NCBI GenBank assembly: GCA_900635465.1
Contig: LR134135.1
Coordinates: 496,001 to 560,000, forward strand
From: Lelliottia amnigena
GTDB lineage: Bacteria; Pseudomonadota; Gammaproteobacteria; Enterobacterales; Enterobacteriaceae
Length of the DNA: 64,000 nucleotides
Direction of reading: 5' to 3'
Of the stretch, positions 36,022 through 43,577 are shown piece after piece. The translations under genes were made by a program, and so were the position numbers. Every line of letters begins with the position of its first letter. Position 1 is the first letter of the stretch. Under the pieces are notes generated by a model. That model was not told the origin of the DNA. It ran no database searches and saw only the letters and a program-made list of their open reading frames with translations.

Positions 36022-36561
36022 ATGACTATCTATGGAAAAGATCATTTATTCATTTATGGAGTAGAGAAAGTACTGAAGCAACTGCGTCGGGAGCAGCACG
36101 TAGGACCAAACGGCGATCCCCCCTGTGTGTATGTCACGTCGGGAATGGATATTCAGGAAATGTATTCTCTGTTCTTCACCACCCCGCCGGATCACTGTTC
36201 TATATTTATCACCTCCGAGCGGTACTTTGATTCACTTAACCGCCTGTTTCCGGGGCTCATGAAGCTATGCCTGTCAGAAAAGCTGACGGTCGAAGAACTG
36301 CGTCAGGCGCTTAAGGTGATGAGCCTGCTGTCGGCGCAGAATCAAAGTTCAGGCTATCTGCCTGATACCTTTAAATTTACCAACGCTGAACAGCAGATCA
36401 TGAGATTGATTCTGCGCGGACATTCACTCGATGATATCGCGCGGATCCGCGGCGTGAGCCCTACTACCGTGAGCGTTCAGCGCAATGGCTTGATGAAGCG
36501 CACGGGAACGAAAAGCCTGATGGAGCTCTGTTCGCTTTATACCGCGATACGTTCCCATTAA
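36022..36561 (+). CDS. LuxR-type helix-turn-helix regulator
   Basis: 179 residues. The C-terminal GerE/LuxR HTH (about residues 115-175) reads FTNAEQQIMRLILRGHSLDDIARIRGVSP in two halves, then TTVSVQRNGLMKRTG. The N-terminal part has no conserved receiver phosphoacceptor that I can identify, so it is probably not a two-component output. Such short regulators in enterics often control fimbriae or surface traits. ATG 36022 follows a CTCTGGAGCCTCAAA site. Its divergent position relative to the kdgM-like/PL2 pair makes control of these genes possible but unproved. Convergent with trpS2, 19 bases apart. Confidence 0.8.
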   Translation: MTIYGKDHLFIYGVEKVLKQLRREQHVGPNGDPPCVYVTSGMDIQEMYSLFFTTPPDHCSIFITSERYFDSLNRLFPGLMKLCLSEKLTVEELRQALKVMSLLSAQNQSSGYLPDTFKFTNAEQQIMRLILRGHSLDDIARIRGVSPTTVSVQRNGLMKRTGTKSLMELCSLYTAIRSH

Positions 36562-36580
36562 CTGCTCCTGACGAAAGGCG

Positions 36581-37585
36581 CTAAAACACCGGCACGCCCA
36601 GCCCCAGCTTCACTTCACGCAATGTCTGCTGGGTGATGTCGTGCGCGCGCTCGCTGCCTTTTTTTAGCAGGGACATCAGCGTTCCTTTATCCTGAATATA
36701 GGTCGCGCGTCGCTCGCGCATGGGTGCAATCAGCTCCTGCAGGCACTCTTCCAGCTCATTTTTACATGTTCTGTCGCCCAGTCCGCCCTGCTGATAATGC
36801 GCTTTCATCGCGGCCACTTTGGCTTTGTCCGGGTGAAACGCGTCGAGATAAGTGAACACCACATTGCCGTCAATTTGCCCCGGATCGCTGACCTTCAAAT
36901 GCTTCGGATCGGTATACATAGCGCTCACCGCACGGTGAATGCTCTCTTCGCTGGCGGAAAGGAGCAGCGTGTTGCCGAGTGATTTCGACATTTTGGCGCT
37001 GCCGTCGATACCCGGCAGACGGCTGGTGTCGCTCAGCATGGCTTTGCAGTGGCGCAACACGGGCGCGGGCAGCAGGCTATTCATCTTATGGACGATTTCA
37101 TTGGTTTGCTCGATCATTGGCAACTGGTCGTCACCAACGGGCACGACTTCGGCCTTGAACGCGCTGATATCTGCCGCCTGGCTGATGGGATACACCAGAA
37201 AACCGACCGGCAGCGAGCGGGCGAAACCTTTCTGCGCGATCTCGTTTTTCACCGTCGGGTTACGCTCCACGCGGGCGACGGTGACAATGTTCATGTACAG
37301 CGCGGTCAGCTCGGCGAGCGCGGGCAGGGCGGATTGCAGGCAGATCGTGGTGAGTGTGGGATCGATGCCCGCCGCCAGATAATCAGCCAGCACTTCAGGA
37401 ATGTTGTCGCGGATTTTTTGCGGATTGCTGCCGTTATCGGTCAGACCCTGCAGGTCGGCGACCAGAACATACTGCTGATAGTCGTGTTGCAGTGCCACGC
37501 GCTGGCGCAGCGAGCCCACAAAATGGCCGAGATGCAAAGGGCCGGTGGGACGATCGCCGGTCAGAATAGTGGTTTTGGTGTGCAT
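36581..37585 (-). CDS. Second tryptophanyl-tRNA synthetase (TrpS2)
   Basis: 334 residues, class Ic synthetase charging tRNA-Trp. The HIGH-like motif is GPLHLGHFVGSL (residues about 15-26) and KMSKS is intact in GSAKMSKSLGNT. N-terminus TILTGDRPTGPLHLGH is of the type II (Gram-positive-like) TrpRS group rather than the housekeeping E. coli form, which lies elsewhere near dam/gph. Such extra copies give tolerance to tryptophan-analogue antibiotics such as indolmycin in some bacteria; no test here. ATG 37585 after AAGGAGTCATTT is better placed than the upstream ATG at 37600. Preceded by a tryptophan attenuator. Confidence 0.9.
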   Translation of the reverse strand: MHTKTTILTGDRPTGPLHLGHFVGSLRQRVALQHDYQQYVLVADLQGLTDNGSNPQKIRDNIPEVLADYLAAGIDPTLTTICLQSALPALAELTALYMNIVTVARVERNPTVKNEIAQKGFARSLPVGFLVYPISQAADISAFKAEVVPVGDDQLPMIEQTNEIVHKMNSLLPAPVLRHCKAMLSDTSRLPGIDGSAKMSKSLGNTLLLSASEESIHRAVSAMYTDPKHLKVSDPGQIDGNVVFTYLDAFHPDKAKVAAMKAHYQQGGLGDRTCKNELEECLQELIAPMRERRATYIQDKGTLMSLLKKGSERAHDITQQTLREVKLGLGVPVF

Positions 37586-37631
37586 AAATGACTCCTTCAT
37601 TTTTAAAAGCCGAAAGGAGTCTTTAGAAACG

Positions 37632-37707
37632 CAAAAACCGCCTTTCGGCGGCTATTGGAAATGGGAAAAACACATTTGGGCCGCCTTTAAGAAGGCAGCC
37701 ACCAGCG
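37632..37707 (-). promoter_or_regulatory. Attenuator (1:2, 2:3 and 3:4 hairpins) upstream of trpS2
   Basis: On the minus strand segment 1 GCTGCCTT pairs with segment 2 AAGGCGGC; segment 2 GGCGGC can instead pair with segment 3 GCCGCC; segment 3 GCCGCC with loop GAAA pairs with segment 4 GGCGG, followed by TTTTTG, the terminator (37632-37652). Segment 1 overlaps the two Trp codons and stop of the leader. This is the canonical trp-attenuator logic. Confidence 0.85.
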
Positions 37708-37740
37708 GTTGATTGGATTGACGCTGAAATGTGTATTCAT
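37687..37740 (-). CDS. Tryptophan leader peptide of trpS2
   Basis: 17-residue ORF, MNTHFSVNPINRWWLPS, with two consecutive Trp codons at 13-14. It is followed by three overlapping pairing segments and a terminator, which makes it a ribosome-mediated attenuator: stalling at the Trp codons when Trp-tRNA is scarce lets the antiterminator form and raises trpS2 expression. No clear Shine-Dalgarno sequence is visible (GTACGGTAATTTG upstream), the weakest point. Confidence 0.8.
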   Translation of the reverse strand: MNTHFSVNPINRWWLPS

Positions 37741-37782
37741 CAAATTACCGTACCATGGCTGAGCGCAGGGGTAAAGCGGTGC

Positions 37783-38595
37783 TCAGAGGTCCCAAATCAT
37801 CTCATGCTGCGCCATCGACGCTGGCAGATATCCACTTCCAGTGAAAAGAGGCGCGAGACAACCTGGCACCGCAACGGGGGTAAAAAGACCTGAATAGCGC
37901 GCATTAAGTTCCTGGAGCATTCGCCGCGCATTACCCTGGCCTCGCATCGCCGGCTCAACAAACAGAAAGCGCAGCTGCGGGGCAGGGGTCTGCGTGGTGA
38001 TAGCGGCCCAGGTTCCGGCGTTGTCCGTCAAAACCTTGCCGGGAAGAACGGTCAGCATCTGGGGATCAAGCAGCCAGGGCGTGGGCTCAGCCGGTGCGCG
38101 AAAGACGGCGCGTAGCAGCGCATCGGGTGGAGTGGAAAAGAGTTCTGCCACGGGCGCATTCTGCGTTTCGGCACTTTTAAAGCCCTTTAAGCCCTGCGTG
38201 ATGCGAAAACCCAACGACTGATACAGCGCAACGGCAGCGGTGTTTTCCGCAATTACTTCCAGGTAAAATCGTTCAACACCGCGCGTTTTTAGTGTCTCAA
38301 ACAGAGGTGCGAGCATGGGTTTTGCCAGCCCCTTCCCGCGAAATGCAGGGCTAATCGCAAATGCCGCCAGCCGAGCAGCGTTGGCGCGACGCGTAATAAT
38401 GGCGATTGCTGCCGGTTCGCCATCCACTGTCCATACGCAGGAATCCTCCACGCTCATTCCTTCTGCCCGAAAGCGCAGCGCAAACGCGTCTGGCGTGAGC
38501 GATACCGGCACAAAATAGTCCTCGAAGCAGCGCTCAAGAATGTCGGTAAGTTCTGCAAAACTGAAGTGAAGCGCGCTAACGGTGGTCAGTCCCAT
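37783..38595 (-). CDS. GNAT-family acetyltransferase, tandem-domain type
   Basis: 270 residues. The first GNAT domain (about 60-150) has the acetyl-CoA loop FAISPAFRGKGLAKPML and the YQSLGFR motif; the second half (about 175-265) has a weaker GNAT-like pattern LFVEPAMRGQGNARRMLQE. The double-domain form suggests one active and one structural module. The substrate is unknown. ATG 38595 follows a weak site (GGGACAATCGCC). Single gene upstream of the trpS2 leader, same strand. Confidence 0.82.
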   Translation of the reverse strand: MGLTTVSALHFSFAELTDILERCFEDYFVPVSLTPDAFALRFRAEGMSVEDSCVWTVDGEPAAIAIITRRANAARLAAFAISPAFRGKGLAKPMLAPLFETLKTRGVERFYLEVIAENTAAVALYQSLGFRITQGLKGFKSAETQNAPVAELFSTPPDALLRAVFRAPAEPTPWLLDPQMLTVLPGKVLTDNAGTWAAITTQTPAPQLRFLFVEPAMRGQGNARRMLQELNARYSGLFTPVAVPGCLAPLFTGSGYLPASMAQHEMIWDL

Positions 38596-38638
38596 GGCGA
38601 TTGTCCCTGCGTGATAGATGGACAGTCAGTGTAGCGGA

Positions 38639-39025
38639 TTACTCGCCAACCAGCTCGATCCGGTTGCCGTCCGGGTCCGCAATCACCGCTTCATAATAGC
38701 CATCACCGGTCATGCGCGGGGCGCTTAACAACGTGCCGCTCTGACGGGCGTTTTCCGCCATCCGATCGACGTCCGCTTTGCCACCGACGTTGATGGCAAT
38801 ATGCGCCCAGCCGACAAATTCCGCAGCCGACGGCGCGTCAGCAAGTTCCGGTAATGCCATCAGCTCAATCGTAGGGCCGTCACTTAGCGTAATAAAATGC
38901 GATTCAAACCCAGGGCGGTTTTTGCTGATGTAACGTTCATTACTCTGGCCGGCAAAAACCGTTTCCCAGAACTTAACCTGCGCGTCCAGATGGCGGGTCC
39001 AGAGTGCGACGTGTGCAATGTTCAT
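38639..39025 (-). CDS. VOC (glyoxalase/bleomycin-resistance) family protein
   Basis: 128 residues, one VOC module pair: opening MNIAHVALWTRHLDAQVKFW with the metal-ligand His5, HFITLSDGPTIELM with a Glu, GWAHIAINVGG with a His, and ending YYEAVIADPDGNRIELVGE with the last Glu. These residues are the usual four metal ligands of glyoxalase I/dioxygenase-like folds. Substrate unknown. The start overlaps the stop of a 57-codon upstream ORF by four bases (ATGA). Confidence 0.88.
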   Translation of the reverse strand: MNIAHVALWTRHLDAQVKFWETVFAGQSNERYISKNRPGFESHFITLSDGPTIELMALPELADAPSAAEFVGWAHIAINVGGKADVDRMAENARQSGTLLSAPRMTGDGYYEAVIADPDGNRIELVGE

Positions 39026-39195
39026 ATTTGTCCTCGTTGTCTGCTGTTAACCGTTGAGTAGCGATCGACCTGGCGGGCGGGCAGCTCTTCCTGCGCTACT
39101 TTCTCGCGCGATCGTTCTGCCTGAACGGGCTGAAACCAGAAACCCTCATTGGGCTTACTGGCGACAATTTGCGGAGGCTGATGAGTCAGTTTCAT
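39022..39195 (-). CDS. Small unknown protein coupled to the VOC gene
   Basis: 57 residues from ATG 39195, preceded by GGGAGTTTCCGT, a good ribosome site. The sequence starts MKLTHQPPQIVASKPNEGFW and ends charged (VNSRQRGQI). The 4-base overlap with the VOC start supports a real gene or a translational leader. No membrane segment, no recognised domain. Divergent from the DeoR-type regulator gene, which begins 85 bases away. Confidence 0.5.
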   Translation of the reverse strand: MKLTHQPPQIVASKPNEGFWFQPVQAERSREKVAQEELPARQVDRYSTVNSRQRGQI

Positions 39196-39280
39196 ACGGA
39201 AACTCCCGTGGATTGACAGGCCGGGCGTCATGCAACATTATGCGCATTGATGCTCGATTTGGATTTTAACAGGATTTATT

Positions 39281-40051
39281 ATGCTCGATTATGCTGCTTT
39301 TCCGGAACAACGGCAAGATCGGATCCGCGCGATCCTTCAGGAGAACGGCAGAGTGGTATGCGCCGAACTGGCGACGCAAATGAGGGTGTCGGAACATACG
39401 ATTCGCCGTGATTTACATGAACTTAGTAAAGAAGGTATTTGCAAAAAAGTCTACGGCGGCGCGGTGCTCCAGCTGCCGGATGCCGGAAATTTCTTTAGTC
39501 GTGAGCAGAAAAATAGTGCAATAAAAGACACAATCGCGCAAAAAGCTGCAACATTTATCAAGCCAGGGAGTTGTATTTTTATCGACACCGGCACGACCAA
39601 TCTCGCGCTGGCGAAGGCGATCCCTGCCGATCTTAGCGTGACGATCGTAACCAATTCTCCGGCGATTGCGGCGGAACTGCTGCGTCATCCGCAGTGCGAC
39701 GTGATCATGACCGGCGGACAGATCCAGCGTGCGTCGGGCGGAACGGTGTGCGCGACGGCGGCGAGCCAGATCCAGGGCATTATTTTTGATCAGGCCTTTA
39801 TTGGCGGCTGCGCGATGGATCCGGAAACGGGTCTGACCGGCTTTGATTTTGCTGACTGTGAGTTCAAGAAAATGGTTATTGCACAGAGCAGTCAGACGCT
39901 GGTGGCGCTGACGACGGATAAAATCCCCGGCGTGGCGCGCTTTGTGGTGGCGAAAAGCAGCGATATCGATGTGCTGGTCGTCGAAGCGAGTATGGACAAC
40001 GCGGTTTTAGACGCGTTTGCGGCTCAGGATGTTCGCATTGTGTGCGCCTGA
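39281..40051 (+). CDS. DeoR-family transcription regulator
   Basis: 256 residues. N-terminal DeoR HTH (about 10-60): QRQDRIRAILQENGRVVCAE and MRVSEHTIRRDLHELSKEG with the family RRDL signature. The C-terminal sugar-phosphate sensing domain (DeoRC) contains FIDTGTTNLALAKAI, VTNSPAIAAELL and GGQIQRASGGTV. It usually represses sugar-catabolic operons and responds to a phosphorylated sugar. No sugar operon is adjacent, so its target is unclear; autoregulation or control of the divergent VOC pair is possible. ATG 39281 after AACAGGATTTATT. Confidence 0.88.
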   Translation: MLDYAAFPEQRQDRIRAILQENGRVVCAELATQMRVSEHTIRRDLHELSKEGICKKVYGGAVLQLPDAGNFFSREQKNSAIKDTIAQKAATFIKPGSCIFIDTGTTNLALAKAIPADLSVTIVTNSPAIAAELLRHPQCDVIMTGGQIQRASGGTVCATAASQIQGIIFDQAFIGGCAMDPETGLTGFDFADCEFKKMVIAQSSQTLVALTTDKIPGVARFVVAKSSDIDVLVVEASMDNAVLDAFAAQDVRIVCA

Positions 40052-40115
40052 GGACTTTGACAGGCAAAACAGGCTACACTCTGATTTTGAGCGCTAAGAG
40101 CCGAGGATAAGAACA

Positions 40116-40721
40116 ATGCACTACTCACAGAAAGATCGCGATAACACGGATAAAGCAGAAGGCAAAAACGGCACGGGCGCTTTGCAGCAAAAGCTGCTTG
40201 AGTCACGCTCGATTATTATTTCTGGCGAAATTGACCAGACGCTGGCGGAAAAAGTGATTACTCAGATGATCCTGCTGCAAAGCGTCAGCAACGATCCGAT
40301 CAAGCTCTATATCAACAGCCAGGGCGGCCACGTTGAAGCGGGCGACACCATCCACGACTTCATCAAATTTATTCGTCCGGACGTGCATGTCATCGGCACT
40401 GGTTGGGTCGCAAGCGCGGGGATCACTATCTTCCTGGCGGCGAAAAAAGAGCATCGTTACGCGCTGCCGAATACCCGCTTTATGATCCACCAGCCGCTGG
40501 GCGGCGTGCGCGGTCAGGCGACGGATATTGAAATCGAAGCGCGCGAAATCATCCGCATGCTGGAGCGCGTAAACAAACTGATTTCTGACGCGACCGGACA
40601 GCCGCTGGAAAAAGTGAAAAAAGACACCGACCGTAACTTCTGGATGTCCCCTGCGGAGGCGCTGGACTACGGCATCGTGGGCAAAATCATCACACATTAT
40701 GATGATTTAAAGCTGGATTAA
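40116..40721 (+). CDS. Divergent ClpP-like serine protease
   Basis: 201 residues. ClpP fold with SRSIIISGEIDQTLAEKVI and YINSQGGHVEAGDTIHDF. The likely triad is Ser100 (TGWVASAGITIF), His125 (FMIHQP) and Asp172 (KDTDRNFWMS). The segment around the serine (WVASAG) differs from housekeeping ClpP (QAASMG), and the N-terminal segment is rich in charged residues rather than the processed propeptide and axial loop. It is a second, divergent ClpP whose ATPase partner is unknown. Own gene after DeoR, 64 bases gap; ATG 40116 after GAGGATAAGAACA. Confidence 0.88.
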   Translation: MHYSQKDRDNTDKAEGKNGTGALQQKLLESRSIIISGEIDQTLAEKVITQMILLQSVSNDPIKLYINSQGGHVEAGDTIHDFIKFIRPDVHVIGTGWVASAGITIFLAAKKEHRYALPNTRFMIHQPLGGVRGQATDIEIEAREIIRMLERVNKLISDATGQPLEKVKKDTDRNFWMSPAEALDYGIVGKIITHYDDLKLD

Positions 40722-40729
40722 TCGCTCCC

Positions 40730-40756
40730 GTTAGCGCCCACGGTTCGGGCGCTAAC
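40730..40756. terminator. Bidirectional terminator between the ClpP-like gene and the convergent gene
   Basis: GTTAGCGCCC-ACGGTTC-GGGCGCTAAC, a perfect 10-bp stem just after the ClpP-like stop and overlapping the stop of the convergent small gene. No strong T-run on either side, so efficiency is uncertain. Confidence 0.65.
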
Positions 40757-41048
40757 GTACCTCAAACACCACGGCCATCCAGTTCGTTCTGGTATTTTCT
40801 GGAAAGGCTGGATAAGGATCGAGCGGTGTACATGCCCCCGCCCAAATATAGACATCCTCGTCGATGCGATACCAGTGCGCATTGCCTTCCACCGCGTCAC
40901 CCACGACCGCTCCCTGAACACCCACCGGACTTCCTGCGAGCAACTCACGCGCGACAGGTGAGAAAATCGACGGACTTTCTTTGCGCGCATACACGCTCAT
41001 CAGGGTTTGCACGTTGCCGGTGACTGGCAGTTCGGTGAAGGGGTGCAT
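40752..41048 (-). CDS. Small SH3-like protein, unknown
   Basis: 98 residues from ATG 41048 (TGATGAGGTCAGAT upstream). The middle (LLAGSPVGVQGAVVGDAVEG and HWYRIDEDVYIWAGACTPLD) has the pattern of a bacterial SH3-type domain with the typical ...VDGNxWYRI...YIWAG ending. No signal peptide, so probably cytosolic. Its role is unknown; similar domains often bind cell-wall or protein partners. Convergent with the ClpP-like gene and sharing its hairpin. Confidence 0.7.
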   Translation of the reverse strand: MHPFTELPVTGNVQTLMSVYARKESPSIFSPVARELLAGSPVGVQGAVVGDAVEGNAHWYRIDEDVYIWAGACTPLDPYPAFPENTRTNWMAVVFEVR

Positions 41049-41252
41049 ATCTGACCTCATCAAAACACTCTCTTATTAATTAACGATATAAGTCGCAGTG
41101 AATCAGGCGCTCACGATAAAGAATGAAACTGTCACGGTGTGTCATGCGAATGGCTGAAGATGCGCTTTTCGCTGCCACTTGACCCACGACAAGGCAGCCC
41201 AACGTCGGCTCTTTCATAATCGCGCCTGTCTCTCATCTCACTGGTGCTTTCC

Positions 41253-42374
41253 ATGGCGTATCAACTGAATCTCAACTGGCCAGAATTCCTTGAAAAATAC
41301 TGGCAAAAACAACCCGTTGTGCTGAAAAATGCCTTCCCGAATTTTATCGATCCGATCACGCCAGATGAGCTGGCAGGGCTGGCGATGGAGCCTGAGGTGG
41401 ATAGCCGTCTGGTGACCCATTTCAACAATCAATGGCAGGCCAGCAACGGCCCGTTCGAGCATTTCGATGGCCTCGGTGAAACCGGCTGGTCGCTGCTGGC
41501 GCAGGCGGTGAATCACTGGCATATGCCCTCCGCCGAGCTGGTGCGTCCGTTCCGCGTACTGCCAGACTGGCGTCTTGACGATCTGATGATCTCTTATTCC
41601 GTACCGGGCGGCGGCGTGGGTCCGCATATCGATCAATACGATGTGTTTATCATTCAGGGGATGGGGAGCCGTCGCTGGCGCGTGGGTGACAAGCTGCCGA
41701 TGCGTCAGTTCTGCCCGCATCCGGCATTGCTGCACGTCGATCCTTTCACACCGATCGTTGATGAAGATTTGGAACCGGGCGATATTCTGTATATTCCACC
41801 TGGATTCCCGCACGACGGCTTTACCCATGAAACTGCGCTGAACTATTCCGTTGGTTTCCGTGGGCCGAACGGTCGCGATCTGATCAGCAGCTTTGCGGAT
41901 TACGCGCTGGAAAACGATCTGGGTGGCGAGCACTACAGCGATCCGGATCTGACCTGTCGCGCGCATCCTGGCCGCATTGAACAGTACGAACTCGATCGCC
42001 TGCGCAGCATGATGATCGAGATGATCAGCCAGCCGGACGATTTCAAAAAATGGTTCGGGAGCTTTGTCTCTACGCCGCGCCACGAGCTGGATATCGCTGC
42101 GGCGGAACCGGCATATGAGCCAGAAGAGGTGCTGGACGCGTTGATGGGCGGTGAAACGCTGAGCCGTCTGAGCGGCCTGCGCGTGCTGAACATCGGAGAC
42201 AGCTTCTTTATCAACAGCGAACAGCTCGAAACTGTAGATGCGAAAGCCGCCGACGTGCTGTGTCGTTACACCGAGTTTGGCCAGGCTGAACTGGGTGACG
42301 CACTGCAAAATCCGGCGTTTATCGACGAACTGACCAGTCTGATTAACCAGGGTTACTGGTATTTCGACGAGTAA
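41253..42374 (+). CDS. roxA: RoxA/YcfD-type ribosomal protein L16 arginine hydroxylase
   Basis: 373 residues. JmjC-type 2-oxoglutarate/Fe(II) oxygenase that hydroxylates Arg81 of ribosomal protein L16. Iron ligands visible: His and Asp in GVGPHIDQYDVFII and a His in FPHDGFTHETALNYSVGFR. The N-terminus MAYQLNLNWPEFLEKYWQKQ matches the E. coli protein; ATG 41253 is preferred over GTG 41244. In E. coli roxA is near phoPQ; here it stands alone between an SH3-like gene and an AraC regulator, so it may be a second copy or a relocation. The C-terminal winged-helix part (about 300-373) diverges most. Confidence 0.9.
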   Translation: MAYQLNLNWPEFLEKYWQKQPVVLKNAFPNFIDPITPDELAGLAMEPEVDSRLVTHFNNQWQASNGPFEHFDGLGETGWSLLAQAVNHWHMPSAELVRPFRVLPDWRLDDLMISYSVPGGGVGPHIDQYDVFIIQGMGSRRWRVGDKLPMRQFCPHPALLHVDPFTPIVDEDLEPGDILYIPPGFPHDGFTHETALNYSVGFRGPNGRDLISSFADYALENDLGGEHYSDPDLTCRAHPGRIEQYELDRLRSMMIEMISQPDDFKKWFGSFVSTPRHELDIAAAEPAYEPEEVLDALMGGETLSRLSGLRVLNIGDSFFINSEQLETVDAKAADVLCRYTEFGQAELGDALQNPAFIDELTSLINQGYWYFDE

Positions 42375-42460
42375 GCCGCTCCGCTAAATAGGCGACGGCG
42401 TAGCCTTTGCGCCGTCGCAATGATAAGGTTTCTCCGTCTCCCGTTTACGCAAACATCACT

Positions 42461-43438
42461 ATGAATCTTGCCTCGCCGTCATATCCGTCAAATAAGCGCC
42501 TGTTTTGCGTGGAAGACTTTATCGGTTTTGGCGAGCGCTACGGCATTGATTATCACTTTCCGCGCCTCAACGATGTGGCTAGCCAAAACAGCCCGGTGCT
42601 GCATGGCGACGTCGAAGAGATGACTCTTTCCTCCGGTATTTCGTTAACCCATTCTGATGTGCGCGTGCTTCAGCCCTATGAAACCACCTCCCGCCACAGC
42701 AGCCCGCTGTATATGCTGGTGGTGCTGGAAGGGTGCGTCACGTTGACGCTGAACGGCGAAGAATATCAGGTGCGATCCGGGATGGCGTTCAGTTCGTGTT
42801 TAAGCGAGCAGCAGGTAATGAGCGCACGCCACGCCGCCGATAGCACATTGAAAACGCTCTCTTTTGGCGTCTATCCAAACGATGCCCAGCGCGAGAGTTT
42901 GCTGGAATCGCTGCTTCAGGAATGGCAGTGTCTGCATGCGCCGACGTTTGTCTGGCAGGTGCCGGGATTTGTGCTGACGGGTATTCAGCATGCGCAGCAG
43001 CATGGTTTAAGTGCGCTATCGCGCAAGCTGCTGCTGGAAGGGCTGATGTATCAGTTGCTCGGTCACGGCTTGCATCAGCGTCAGCAGCAGCAGGTGAATT
43101 GTCGCGCATTGCCGATGGCCGGTGAACGCGCGCGTCTGGAACATATCCGGCAGATGCTGGAACAGTCACCGGAACAGGAGTTCACGCTTGCACATCTGGC
43201 GGCTCAGGCGGCGATGAGCCCGAGCAGCCTGCGCAGTAAATTCCGCCAGGCGTATGGCTGCACGGTATTCGACTATCTGCGTGACTGCCGTCTTGAACTG
43301 GCGCGCCGTTATCTGCTTGAAGGCCACAGCGTTCAGCAGGCGGCATGGATGTCTGGCTATCAGCACGCTACCAATTTCTCTACCGCGTTTCGCCGTCGCT
43401 ACGGCATCTCCCCCGGCGATTTACGCCAGCGCGGCTAA
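42461..43438 (+). CDS. AraC-family regulator next to a siderophore receptor
   Basis: 325 residues from ATG 42461. The C-terminal AraC double HTH (about 230-325) has FTLAHLAAQAAMSPSSLRSKF, CTVFDYLRDCRLELARRYLL and VQQAAWMSGYQHATNFSTAFRR in succession, ending FRRRYGISPGDLRQRG. The N-terminal part is cupin-like (LYMLVVLEGCVTLTLNGEEY) and would sense the inducer. The arrangement AraC regulator followed by TonB receptor is typical of PchR-like siderophore-responsive control, in which the regulator senses the ferri-siderophore. Same direction, 139 bases before the receptor. Confidence 0.88.
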   Translation: MNLASPSYPSNKRLFCVEDFIGFGERYGIDYHFPRLNDVASQNSPVLHGDVEEMTLSSGISLTHSDVRVLQPYETTSRHSSPLYMLVVLEGCVTLTLNGEEYQVRSGMAFSSCLSEQQVMSARHAADSTLKTLSFGVYPNDAQRESLLESLLQEWQCLHAPTFVWQVPGFVLTGIQHAQQHGLSALSRKLLLEGLMYQLLGHGLHQRQQQQVNCRALPMAGERARLEHIRQMLEQSPEQEFTLAHLAAQAAMSPSSLRSKFRQAYGCTVFDYLRDCRLELARRYLLEGHSVQQAAWMSGYQHATNFSTAFRRRYGISPGDLRQRG

Positions 43439-43532
43439 CGCACTTTCCCCTTTCGCGCGAATGCATCGCGTGCGGTTTGTCATTGCGCATACGTAACCTG
43501 GCGGTGCGCATAGCTGTTTGCGATCTCAAAAA

Positions 43533-43551
43533 GGTAATAATTCTTATTAAC
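43533..43551 (+). promoter_or_regulatory. Probable Fur box of the TonB receptor gene
   Basis: GGTAATAATTCTTATTAAC matches the Fur consensus GATAATGATAATCATTATC at 13 of 19 positions. It lies 27 bases upstream of the receptor start, in the AT-rich gap after the AraC gene. Confidence 0.6.
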
Positions 43552-43577
43552 AATTAGAAATGCCTTTGGAGATTTTC

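Noticed and set aside
41238..42308. 356-residue minus-strand ORF opposite roxA
   Set aside because: Exactly antisense to a confidently identified gene, with shadow-type composition.
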